A stretch of DNA of 64,000 nt from Dehalococcoidia bacterium. GTDB taxonomy: Bacteria; Chloroflexota; Dehalococcoidia; DSTF01; WHTK01. The notes under the pieces are model-generated. The model was not told the origin of the DNA. It worked only from the letters and a program-made list of their open reading frames with translations, and did no database searches. The stretch lies in the NCBI GenBank assembly GCA_009377745.1, contig WHTK01000010.1:1-64000 (forward strand), written 5' to 3'. Position 1 is the first letter of the stretch; every line of letters begins with the position of its first letter. Both the position numbers and the translations under genes were made by a program. Shown piece by piece: positions 49,582-57,961 of the stretch.

Positions 49582-51231
49582 GTGGTTCAAGTGGGAGCGC
49601 CCTTCGGCTACCATGAAGGTGTGGAAGATAAGGAGCCCGTCGACTCCTGGACTGACCTAGTACGTGCGGCTGTCAAGGATTTCGCCGGTAGCGTTGGCGA
49701 GTCCACCAAGCAGCTTGCCGCCGCAGCGGAGAAGTTTGCCTCCGAGTCCCTCCGTGCCGTAGACGAGGCCACCAGCAAGGCCCACGCCGCCGTGACTACG
49801 AGCAGCGAAATGGCCGCGACAGCAACCCAGGCGGCTGAGGAAGCCCGCCGGACGGCCGAGAGCGTCCAGAGCGCCGTCGCGGAGGCAGGCGAGAAGGTGC
49901 GCCAGGAGGTCCTCCAGGCAGTCGACGCCGCTATCGGCCAAGCCGATGAGCGGCTGCAGGGCCGCACTAACGAGGCGCTGGAGAAAATCGAAGCATCGCT
50001 AATCGCCGGCCGTGAGATTGCCGGACAGATGGAGCAGATCAGCCAAAACAGCGAGCAGCTCAAGGCTGACCTTCAGCGCCGCGCCGACGAGGCGATCGAG
50101 AGGATCGATGCCTCGGTGAGCACCGGCCGCGACCTGGCGAGCCAGATGGCGCAGATCGGCGAGACGAGCGACCAGCTCAAGGCCGACGTGCTGCAGCACA
50201 CCGACACCGCGCTCGAGCGTATCCAGCGCTCGGTGGACAGCGGCCAGCAGGTCATGGGCCAGGCCCAGCAAGCGCTGCAGGTCAGCGAGACTCTCAAGAC
50301 CAACCTTCAGCAGCACGTCGATGCGGTCTACGAGCGCATCGAGGGGTCGGTAAACGCCGGCCAGGAAGCCGTGGCGGCAGCGCAGCAGGCCGCCGAAGCC
50401 GCACGCGCCGCCGCCAGCGAGGCCGGCCAGCAGGTCGCCCGCTTCGAGCAGATGAACAGCGAGACCTCGATCAGCGCGAGCGCCCAGAACGTGCTGGAGC
50501 GCCTGGAAGCGGACTACGAACTGCTGGCCAAGCTGGTGCAGGAGCTGCACTCGCGCATCGCCATGCTGGGCGACCAGACAGCGCGCGTGGCGCCGGACGT
50601 GACGCCGCCAGCGCCGTCCTACGAGGAGCCTGCCCAGAGCGAGCCGGCTCCCAGTTACGAGCCTTCCTACCAGAGCGAGCCTCTTGCCACGACGCAGCCG
50701 GGGGCTTACGAAGCGCCTTCCGAGCGCCATGTGGCGGAGCCGCCGGCGCAGCCGACGTGGTATCAGCCGGAGCCGGAACAGCAGCCCGTCATGGAGACAC
50801 CGGCGGAGCCAAGCTACGAGGCCCCATCCGTCGCGGCTGAGGCCGCGGCCTGGGCCCAGAGCTACGAAATTCAGACGCCCGCTCAGGTGGAGCCGGAGCC
50901 CTCTTACGCGGCGACTCCGGCCTATGAAGCCACTCCAAGTCCCGGCAACCAGCCTGTCGCGACGATGCTCGCAGGGCGGGTGCTGGTGAGCATCTCACCG
51001 GTGCCGGACTTCGACCGGCTGCTGAGCCTGGACGGGGCGCTGGGCCGGATGAGCGGCGTGCGCAACGTTACCCTGGCGGATTACGCCAAAGAAGAGGTCA
51101 CCTTCCGCATCGAAGTTGAAAATGCAATGGCCGCCGAGGTCTTCGGCGAGGGGCTGGCTGAATCGGCCGGCATGCGCGTCGAGGTAGTCTCCGCCAGCGA
51201 AGGCAACCTGTCGCTCAGACTCCCCGGCTAG
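49582..51231 (+). CDS. coiled-coil protein with four 39-residue repeats
   Basis: A 549-residue protein of unknown function. Residues 127-282 are four tandem 39-residue repeats (pattern xx-D/N-EA-L-ERI-xx-S...GQ...LK-D-LQ), all coiled-coil. Residues 330-450 form a Pro/Glu/Tyr-rich linker with PSYE repeats. The C-terminal 95 residues (VLVSISPVPDFDRLLSLDGALGRM...) look like a small beta-alpha-beta domain. No signal peptide or membrane helix. GTG 49582 follows AAGGAGGA. The degenerate-GGDEF gene follows after 9 bp, so they are an operon. Confidence 0.75.
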   Translation: MVQVGAPFGYHEGVEDKEPVDSWTDLVRAAVKDFAGSVGESTKQLAAAAEKFASESLRAVDEATSKAHAAVTTSSEMAATATQAAEEARRTAESVQSAVAEAGEKVRQEVLQAVDAAIGQADERLQGRTNEALEKIEASLIAGREIAGQMEQISQNSEQLKADLQRRADEAIERIDASVSTGRDLASQMAQIGETSDQLKADVLQHTDTALERIQRSVDSGQQVMGQAQQALQVSETLKTNLQQHVDAVYERIEGSVNAGQEAVAAAQQAAEAARAAASEAGQQVARFEQMNSETSISASAQNVLERLEADYELLAKLVQELHSRIAMLGDQTARVAPDVTPPAPSYEEPAQSEPAPSYEPSYQSEPLATTQPGAYEAPSERHVAEPPAQPTWYQPEPEQQPVMETPAEPSYEAPSVAAEAAAWAQSYEIQTPAQVEPEPSYAATPAYEATPSPGNQPVATMLAGRVLVSISPVPDFDRLLSLDGALGRMSGVRNVTLADYAKEEVTFRIEVENAMAAEVFGEGLAESAGMRVEVVSASEGNLSLRLPG

Positions 51232-51240
51232 GGGCGCATC

Positions 51241-52485
51241 ATGTCTGTCGTTGCAGCGCGTCAGAAGCGCACCGCTCTCTATCTAAGTATTTGCGGCCTG
51301 CTGATCATGGTCGCGGCCATTTCGGCAGTCTCGGCGCAGGACCCGGACGGCGTATCGCTGCGCATCGGCATGATCATGATGACCGTGGGCGCGGCGATGT
51401 GGCTGCCCTGGCAGGCGCTGATCCCGGCCGCCGTCGCTATCTGGCTGGGACCCAACTACACCTACACCTTGATCGAGGGCGATAAGCTCTTCGATTCTTA
51501 CATGCTGCTTGAGCTACCCGGGTTGCTGGGTCTCTCCGGTTTCGCCGGCCTGGCGCGGCACTCGCTGCGAGTGCTGGAGGCGGAGAACATCCTCCTCGGC
51601 GCCGTGACGGACGCCGCGGAGGCCGTGGACCCCGACACCGGCGTTTACGAAGAGCGCCTGCTGGCCCCGGCCCTGGAGGCAGAGCTGGTGCGCTCTCGCC
51701 GCTTTGAGCGGGAGTTTGCGCTGGTGCTGGTCGGCATCGACGAGCTGCGGCAGCGGTTTGATTATCGCGATGAGGCTACCTGGAAAGACAGCGTGGTGGC
51801 GACGGCGCACGTGTTGAGCAGCACGCGCATCCACATCGACCGCGTCTACCGATTTGGGGAGGCGGGCTTTGCCTTGATCCTGCCGGAATCGACCGACCGT
51901 GACGTCATAGGCATGGTGCGGCGGCTAAGACGAGTCGCGCGGCGCACAAAGCCCACCGTGGGCGAGCCGGGCGGGCCGCTGCCGACTCATTACGGGGCTA
52001 CCTTCTTCCCGCAGTGCGCCACGACGGCGGAAGACCTGCTGCGACGGGCCGAGATTGCCCTGCGGCTGGCGGAGAAGAACGTCAACCGGCTGCAGATCGA
52101 CGGGGCGGAAGCGCCGGCGATGGCGCCACCTGAGACGCTGCGCCAGCCCGAGCCGGTCCCTGCGGCCGCGCTGAGCGAGGAGACGCTGACGCCGAGCGAG
52201 GCGCCGGACAGCGTCCGCCTGCCGGAGCCTCAGCCGCTGTTCATGGAGCCTCAAGTAAAGATGGCGGAGCTGCCGACGCCGGAGCTGGCGCGGCTGGTCA
52301 GCGGCGAGCCACTCAACACCAGCAACGGTCACGCGACGAATGCCGACGCCAGCGCCACGAACGGTCACGTCGCGGTGACGGCTGAGACGAATAGCGACGA
52401 TGGTGAGGCGCTGGATGACATGCTCAAGCGCATGGACGAGACGCGGCGGATGCTGCGTGAGCTGCGAAACGGGTCCGCGGCCTAG
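51241..52485 (+). CDS. membrane protein with degenerate GGDEF domain
   Basis: A 414-residue protein. Two or three N-terminal membrane helices (about residues 10-105) lead to a GGDEF-like fold (about 120-285), where the signature is GEAGF at 206-210 instead of GGDEF. Catalysis is therefore unlikely; it may be a c-di-GMP or GTP sensor or a scaffold. A long Pro/Glu/Ala-rich tail with an NGHATNADASATNGH repeat ends in a short helix. Expressed with the coiled-coil gene. Confidence 0.75.
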   Translation: MSVVAARQKRTALYLSICGLLIMVAAISAVSAQDPDGVSLRIGMIMMTVGAAMWLPWQALIPAAVAIWLGPNYTYTLIEGDKLFDSYMLLELPGLLGLSGFAGLARHSLRVLEAENILLGAVTDAAEAVDPDTGVYEERLLAPALEAELVRSRRFEREFALVLVGIDELRQRFDYRDEATWKDSVVATAHVLSSTRIHIDRVYRFGEAGFALILPESTDRDVIGMVRRLRRVARRTKPTVGEPGGPLPTHYGATFFPQCATTAEDLLRRAEIALRLAEKNVNRLQIDGAEAPAMAPPETLRQPEPVPAAALSEETLTPSEAPDSVRLPEPQPLFMEPQVKMAELPTPELARLVSGEPLNTSNGHATNADASATNGHVAVTAETNSDDGEALDDMLKRMDETRRMLRELRNGSAA

Positions 52486-52967
52486 GAGTCCTTCTTTTCG
52501 TCTTCCAGGCGGAGGAGCAGCACGGGGACGTGGCTCTGGCGCAGGACTGCATCGGCAACGCTGCCGAATACGAGACGGCCGAGACCGCCGCGACCGTGGC
52601 TCGACATGACGATCAGACCAACCTTATGCTGTTCCGCCATCTCAACGATGACCTGAGCCGCATCGCCTTCAACGACCAGCGCTTCGATATCTGAGCCGCC
52701 ATCGAGCCTGGTGTGGACAGCGTCGAGATAGGAGTGGGCTTCGCTCTGCTCGGCTTCGACCATCTTCTGGATCATCTCGACGTTGGCGACGGCCGCGGAC
52801 GGAGACTCGAAAACGCCGGGCGCCTGGACGAGATGATGGCTGGCGGGCTCGACGCTGCGGACGAGGAGCAATCGCGCGCCCAGCTTGATCTTGAGCTCGA
52901 GAGCCGCGTCCAGGGCGGACTCGGCAAGCTCGGAGCCGTCTAAGGGGACAAGAATGCTCTCAAACAT
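52482..52967 (-). CDS. universal stress protein UspA family
   Basis: A 161-residue stress protein. It has ILVPLDGSELAESALDAAL at the start and the ATP-binding motif near the end (SSHGRGGLGRLVFGSVAD), where the first Gly of G-2x-G-9x-GS is Ser. Nucleotide binding is likely still possible. It overlaps the end of the convergent degenerate-GGDEF gene by 4 bp. Confidence 0.9.
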   Translation of the reverse strand: MFESILVPLDGSELAESALDAALELKIKLGARLLLVRSVEPASHHLVQAPGVFESPSAAVANVEMIQKMVEAEQSEAHSYLDAVHTRLDGGSDIEALVVEGDAAQVIVEMAEQHKVGLIVMSSHGRGGLGRLVFGSVADAVLRQSHVPVLLLRLEDEKKDS

Positions 52968-53236
52968 GGCACCATCTTACGACTCGCGCCTGGAGACAGC
53001 ATAGGGACTGGGCGGCTGCCGATCTTCAGCGCGTCGCACGGAAGGGTGAGTGCGGTTGTTAGTCCTCGTCGAGATGATATGCCGTCATCCTCTCGCTCTA
53101 GATTCTTCGCTTTGCCTAGAAGGGCAGGCTAAGGGGTGGTATGGATGCCGTTGGTGGGCGAATGGAGTTGTCGCGAAATGTAATGGACGCGCTGTCCAAG
53201 GACGGTCTAATCTAGCCTCGCCAAGGGGGAGTGGCG

Positions 53237-54124
53237 ATGAATACAGCCTGGTTATTGACCTTCAGAAGGGTCGTTGAAGCGAGGAGCTTCACCAAGGCGT
53301 CGGATGATCTCTTCATCTCGCAGCCGGCCGTATCGCAGCAGGTGCGGCACCTGGAGCAGTTCTTCGGCGCAAAGCTAATCCAGCAGGCGGGTAGAGAGCT
53401 GCAGCTCACCGATGCCGGCGCGTACGTCTATGAGCTTGCCGGCCGTGTGGAGCAGGAGATCAGGTCGACGCGGGAGCGTCTCGATGCGCTGGTCAACGGC
53501 TCGCAGCGGCAGGTGACCATCGCCAGCTTCCCGGCGCCGCTGCTGCACTTCGTCCCGCCCGCTTTGCGCGTCTTCTGGACCGAGCACCCGGAGATCGCCG
53601 TGAAGACCATCGTCCGGCACCATGCTGAGATTACCGAGGCGGTGAAGATCGGCGATGCTGACCTCGGCATCCAGACCCGGCACCTCGATAGCTCCCTGGA
53701 GGCGGTACCCTGTCGCAACGAGCGGCTGATCTGTGTCAGCTCCCCCTCCCACCCCCTGGCCCGGCGGCCCACCATCCAGCCGGAGGACCTGGTTCACGAA
53801 CGCGTGGCTACCTTCGCGACGGGTATCTTCAGGAATGACATCGACTCCTGGTTTGCCGAGCGCGGCCTGAATCTTCAGAACCTTATGGAAGTCACGACGC
53901 TAGAAGAGATCCGCGTCGCCGCCCGTGAGAACCTGGCGATCGGCATCATTCATCTCTATGGCGTGCACCAGGACATTGCCGAGGGCACGCTGATCCATCT
54001 CAATCTCAGGGACTTTAGCCTGGCGCGGCCGTTCTACGTCATCCACCGCAAGGACATCACCGAGCCAGCCAGCTGGGTGTTGCGGGCGCTGATCGACGTG
54101 GCCTCCGAATCCCTCGAAGAGTAG
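53237..54124 (+). CDS. LysR family transcriptional regulator
   Basis: A 295-residue LysR-type regulator. The N-terminal winged helix (LLTFRRVVEARSFTKASDDLFISQPAVSQQVRHLEQFFGAKL) is followed by the periplasmic-binding-like effector domain. AGGGGGA lies 6 bp before ATG 53237, preferred over the in-frame GTG 53231. It converges on the amidase gene (6-bp gap). As the only regulator in this cluster, it is the best candidate for the TTAT-N6-ATAA sites upstream of the transport and hydrolase genes. Its target is inferred. Confidence 0.9.
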   Translation: MNTAWLLTFRRVVEARSFTKASDDLFISQPAVSQQVRHLEQFFGAKLIQQAGRELQLTDAGAYVYELAGRVEQEIRSTRERLDALVNGSQRQVTIASFPAPLLHFVPPALRVFWTEHPEIAVKTIVRHHAEITEAVKIGDADLGIQTRHLDSSLEAVPCRNERLICVSSPSHPLARRPTIQPEDLVHERVATFATGIFRNDIDSWFAERGLNLQNLMEVTTLEEIRVAARENLAIGIIHLYGVHQDIAEGTLIHLNLRDFSLARPFYVIHRKDITEPASWVLRALIDVASESLEE

Positions 54125-54130
54125 AACCGG

Positions 54131-55633
54131 CTAGGGCTCGCCGGCCAGCTTCGGCGTCGTATTCGGCGGAATGCGGTGCGCGGTCGCCTGCTCGTAGGCG
54201 TAGGCCAGCCGCAGCATCGTCGGCTCGCTGTAGGGCCGTCCGAAGAACGTGATGCCGGCGGGTAGACCGTCGCTGGTGAACCCGGCCGGGACGGATATCG
54301 AGGCGGCGTAGATCAGGAAGGTGTTGAGATGAGCCGCGCCCTTTGAGCTGACGAAGGGAGGGTTGACGCCGTCTTTAATCAGGGTCGGCTGGTGCTCAAC
54401 GCTCTTGTGGACGATGGCGTCTAGCTGGTTGTCGGCCATGACCTTGAGGACATTGGTCATCAGCTCCTCACGCGCCTTGAGGTACTCGTAGTGCGCTTCC
54501 TGAGCCCCGACGCGGATCGGGCTGGGCGCGCGCCGGGCCCGCAGGCTGACGTAGCCCGGCGATTGCGTCATCTCCTGCTGCGACTTGAAGGGCGGGTTGG
54601 CGCTGCGGCTCATGTAGACCTCGAAGGAGCCATCGTTGCCCTCACCGGCGCGCTTGGCGAGTAGCTCGTTGAGGCGCGGAATCTCGACCGGGTCGATGAC
54701 CGTGGCCCCGGCGCTTCGGAGCTCGCCGACGGCGGAGTCGAAGACCGCCGTCACTTTGGCAAAGTCCTCCGAGTCCGGCTCTGCTGCATTGCCCATCGAT
54801 TGGCGCAGGATGCCGATGCGCGCGCCGCGCAGACCGGCGGCGTCCAGGAATGCCAAGTAGGTTGGCGGCGCCTGCCCGACGCCGTAAGCCGTCATCGGGT
54901 CTTCGGGGTCGTAGCCGGCCATCGAGTCGAGAAGGGTCGCGAGGTCGCGGACGGTGCGCGTGATCGGGCCGAGGGAGGCGGTGCGGCTGGGCCAGCCGGC
55001 GTAAACGCCGCTGCGGCTCACGAGACCGGGGGTTGGCCGCATACCCACGACGCTGTTCCAGGCCGACGGCCGCCGGATCGACGAGAAAGCTTCCTGGCCA
55101 ACCGCGACGGCGCCAAAGTTGGCCGAGACACCGGTCGCGGAGCCACCGGAGGAGCCGCCTACGGTCCGCTCGAGATCGTACGGGTTGCGGGTTGAGCCGA
55201 AGAGCGTGCCGTGGGTGTCGCCGCCGCCGAGCTCGCCCAGCGTCACCTTGGCAAGGATAATGGCGCCGGCCTGCTTCAGCTTCGCCGTGACGAAGGCGTC
55301 CTGGTCAGGGTAGTAATCCTTGAACAGGACCGAGCCCAGCGTCGTCGGCATGCCCTCGGCGTCCATCTGGTCCTTGAGCAGCACCGGGATGCCGTGCAGC
55401 GGCCCAACCGGCCCCGAAGCTTTGAGGGCTGCGTCCAGCCGATCGGCTTCCGCCAGGGCCTTGTCATTGAGATTGATGACGGAGTTGATCTTGGGGCCGT
55501 CACGGTCGAAGGCCTGGATGCGGTTGAGGTAGGACTGGACCAGCTCCCGCGCCGACAGCTCCCGCGCGCTATAGGCAGCCAGGATGTCCTCGATGGTCGT
55601 CTCCAGCAGGCTGAAGGTCTTGGTCTGTGTCAT
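54131..55633 (-). CDS. amidase signature family enzyme
   Basis: A 500-residue amidase. The Ser-cisSer-Lys catalytic set is present: Lys in LLKDQMD, Ser in GGSSGGSATG, and the nucleophile in the block EAFSSIRRPSA, where most family members have T-GGSI. It hydrolyses amide bonds; substrate unknown. It lies downstream of the solute-binding protein gene on the same strand, so probably in one operon. No signal peptide, so cytoplasmic. Confidence 0.9.
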   Translation of the reverse strand: MTQTKTFSLLETTIEDILAAYSARELSARELVQSYLNRIQAFDRDGPKINSVINLNDKALAEADRLDAALKASGPVGPLHGIPVLLKDQMDAEGMPTTLGSVLFKDYYPDQDAFVTAKLKQAGAIILAKVTLGELGGGDTHGTLFGSTRNPYDLERTVGGSSGGSATGVSANFGAVAVGQEAFSSIRRPSAWNSVVGMRPTPGLVSRSGVYAGWPSRTASLGPITRTVRDLATLLDSMAGYDPEDPMTAYGVGQAPPTYLAFLDAAGLRGARIGILRQSMGNAAEPDSEDFAKVTAVFDSAVGELRSAGATVIDPVEIPRLNELLAKRAGEGNDGSFEVYMSRSANPPFKSQQEMTQSPGYVSLRARRAPSPIRVGAQEAHYEYLKAREELMTNVLKVMADNQLDAIVHKSVEHQPTLIKDGVNPPFVSSKGAAHLNTFLIYAASISVPAGFTSDGLPAGITFFGRPYSEPTMLRLAYAYEQATAHRIPPNTTPKLAGEP

Positions 55634-55752
55634 GTTTCCTCCCTGATGGGCCTCGGCAGCCGGCGTAGTGGAACCCGCCTCAATCCATCAGGAAGGAGAT
55701 GGGCCGTCGAGCCCGAAGGCAGATTATGCGTTGGGCGTAACCACTCCGAGTC

Positions 55753-57531
55753 TCATGAGTGCTTCTCGTGCAGAGCCTTGTCGTACCACACGTAGGTGAA
55801 GGGCCGCGAGGAGTTTCCGCCGGTCAGGAAGATGCCGTCGTTACGCAGCCAGGGCCAGCGCAGCGAGAAGCTCGGGACATCGCCGAGGTAGTAGACGCAG
55901 GGCCATTCCAGCGCAAGCTGCTTCTGGATGTCCTGCATGATCGCCACCCGCTTCTGGGGGTCGACCTCCCGGCGCTGCTTGTAGACCAGGTCCGTGACGC
56001 CCGGGATCGGCTCCGGGGAGACGGCATTGCTGCCCTCAGGCGTGTAGGTCCGGTTGAGGATGTAGTCGGTGGTGGGACCGGACTGGAAGTGAGTGAGGAT
56101 GCCGGGGAAGCCCGCGCCCGCGCTCTCTCGCGCCCGGCGCCAGGACGTGTTGTAGTCCAAGCCATCGTGGGTCAGCGCGAAGACGCCGCTCTCGCTGACA
56201 TGACCGGCGAGGATCTCGTCCTGCTTCTGCCGCGCCGGGTTGTAGCCGAGGGCCGTGTGGAGCTGCGATGGCACCGGCGTCTTGAGCCCGGCCGCTTCGA
56301 CCAGCTTCTTCGCCTCGGCAATGTTGTACTGGAAGTACTTCGCGCCCTCGCCGAGGCCATCGCCACGAGGATCTACCCATTCAGCATGGCCGGCGCCGAT
56401 GTGAGAGTGCCAGTAGAGCTTGAGCGGCAGGCCCGCGTCGGTAAACTCGCCCGTGTTGAAGAACGCCTCGAGCAAGAGGTCGCGGTCAATCGTCATGGAG
56501 AATGCACGGCGGACGCGGGGGTCCTTCCAGACGGAATCGGGCTGCTTGGAGAAGTTCCAGAAGCCGCCGCCGGTGGATGGCTCGGTGCCGGCCAGCATCA
56601 GTAGATCCGGGTTGGCGCGCTTGGTTGGGAGCACGTCGGCGCTGTTCACCGGATAGCTCCAGACGTTGCCGGAGATGAACTGCGCCAATCCAGTGGCGTA
56701 CTCACTCAGCAGCGGCTTACGGATCTCGTCGAAGAAGGGGCGCGGCTTGTCGTACCAGGCCGGGTTCTTCTTGAAGACGATGCGGCTGCTGCCGACGTAC
56801 TCCTGGAGGACGTAGGGGCCGGAGCCGCGCATGTCGGCGCGGAAATCGAAGTTGTCGTCCTTCGGCTGGAGGAAAAAGTTTTCGGCGGCAAACAGCTCGA
56901 TGATGTCCGCGAACGGGAAGGCCAGCTTGAAGACCAGCGTACGCGGATCCGGCGTGGTCAACGACTCCACCGGCGAGTTAGGGTTGCGGGCGTTGGAATA
57001 GTCCCCACCGTAGAAGCCGGTGGTGGTGAACTTGTCCCAGCTCCACTTGACGTCGGAGGCGTCCATGGCACGGCCGTTGGTCGGCGGGCGGGCATCGAAC
57101 TTGTGGTTGGGGCGGAGCTTGAGAGTCATAGTAAGCCCGTCCGCGGAAAGCTCATAAGACTCGGCGGCGTCACCGGTGACCTCTGCCGTGCCGGGCTTCT
57201 TCGAGGTGCTGATGCCGGCCTTCAGGAGCAGGCTGTAGACGTAGAGCATGGGGCCGAAGCTAGCCCTCTGACTAACGAGCAGCGGGTCCATGGTGTGGAT
57301 GTCGGTGCCCAGGAAGTCGGGATAGACGCCACCGGCCACCGCCTTGGCGGTAGTGTCCTCCGCCTTGCCGAGCAGGCCGGAGGCATCGCCGTTGCCATCA
57401 TCGCTGCCGCCGCCACAGCCGATCAGGCTCAGGGCGAGTCCGGAACCGGCTATGCCCGCGGCGCCGGTAAGCAGCCGCCGCCTGGTTGCCTGACGGCCTC
57501 GCAGAATCTTCGACCAGTAACTTTCTTCCAT
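55753..57531 (-). CDS. family-5 solute-binding lipoprotein (peptide/opine type), copy 1
   Basis: A 592-residue extracellular binding protein of the DppA/OppA type. The N-terminus has a Tat-like RRRLL followed by a lipobox (LSLIGC, Cys39). The mature part has the family pattern (YELSADGLTMTLKLRPNHKFDARPPTNGRAMDASDVKWSWDKF). ATG 57531 follows AGGGAG; the longer frame from 57567 adds 12 unlikely residues. A paralogue is transcribed divergently. No permease or ATPase gene is in the window. Confidence 0.9.
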   Translation of the reverse strand: MEESYWSKILRGRQATRRRLLTGAAGIAGSGLALSLIGCGGGSDDGNGDASGLLGKAEDTTAKAVAGGVYPDFLGTDIHTMDPLLVSQRASFGPMLYVYSLLLKAGISTSKKPGTAEVTGDAAESYELSADGLTMTLKLRPNHKFDARPPTNGRAMDASDVKWSWDKFTTTGFYGGDYSNARNPNSPVESLTTPDPRTLVFKLAFPFADIIELFAAENFFLQPKDDNFDFRADMRGSGPYVLQEYVGSSRIVFKKNPAWYDKPRPFFDEIRKPLLSEYATGLAQFISGNVWSYPVNSADVLPTKRANPDLLMLAGTEPSTGGGFWNFSKQPDSVWKDPRVRRAFSMTIDRDLLLEAFFNTGEFTDAGLPLKLYWHSHIGAGHAEWVDPRGDGLGEGAKYFQYNIAEAKKLVEAAGLKTPVPSQLHTALGYNPARQKQDEILAGHVSESGVFALTHDGLDYNTSWRRARESAGAGFPGILTHFQSGPTTDYILNRTYTPEGSNAVSPEPIPGVTDLVYKQRREVDPQKRVAIMQDIQKQLALEWPCVYYLGDVPSFSLRWPWLRNDGIFLTGGNSSRPFTYVWYDKALHEKHS

Positions 57532-57582
57532 CTCACTCCCTCTGCCGCGATCAGCCCGTACAGGCAATGCGGACGCGCCCTT

Positions 57583-57638
57583 AATCTAGCCGCCGGCCTG
57601 GAGGCTGACAACGGGTCAGAGGCTTATGGAACCATAAG
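57583..57638 (-). promoter_or_regulatory. promoter and palindromic operator of solute-binding gene 1
   Basis: On the minus strand, the palindrome CTTATGGTTCCATAAG (57638-57623; TTAT-N6-ATAA), 11-12 bp gap, TTGTCA (57611-57606), 17 bp, TAGATT (57588-57583). Same architecture as at 57809 and 60447. Confidence 0.75.
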
Positions 57639-57657
57639 TGAAGCTTTGGCATAAAGC

Positions 57658-57687
57658 AGCCGAGGCTCCTGGGGAGGAGTCTCGGCT
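57658..57687. repeat. long hairpin between the divergent binding-protein genes
   Basis: AGCCGAGGCTCCT-GGGG-AGGAGTCTCGGCT, a 13-bp stem with one mismatch. It lies between the two operators, so it might insulate the divergent promoters or act as a terminator for antisense transcripts. Confidence 0.6.
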
Positions 57688-57798
57688 AAAGGGGGAGAGC
57701 CGCCGGGCGCTACTGGTCAACCCACACGGCGCAGCCTAGCCTACTCCCTGCTGTCAAGCCCCGGATCTGAAATCTCCCTATTCAGTGTCAGGTCGCGC

Positions 57799-57862
57799 GA
57801 AGTTTTGCTTATCACTGCATAACCTTCTCGGCGTTGTTAACGCTCCTTGGTGTAGCTACATT
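57799..57862 (+). promoter_or_regulatory. promoter and operator of solute-binding gene 2
   Basis: TTATCACTGCATAA (57809-57822), 11-bp gap, TTGTTA (57834-57839), 17 bp, TACATT (57857-57862). The surrounding sequence from 57799 to about 57878 is strongly similar to 60437-60515. Confidence 0.8.
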
Positions 57863-57961
57863 GGCGGCGTCCCGGCCAAAGACGCCGGATTTTTGGCGAT
57901 GGGCCCAGGCGTCGATTCGGCATGAAATCGCCCTCCGGGGGACCAGAAAAGGGAGTAAGCA

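Noticed and set aside
55705..55735. A fourth TTAT...TAA operator upstream of the amidase
   Set aside because: The half-sites are 9 bp apart and one arm is changed (TTAC), and there is no promoter at the right distance.
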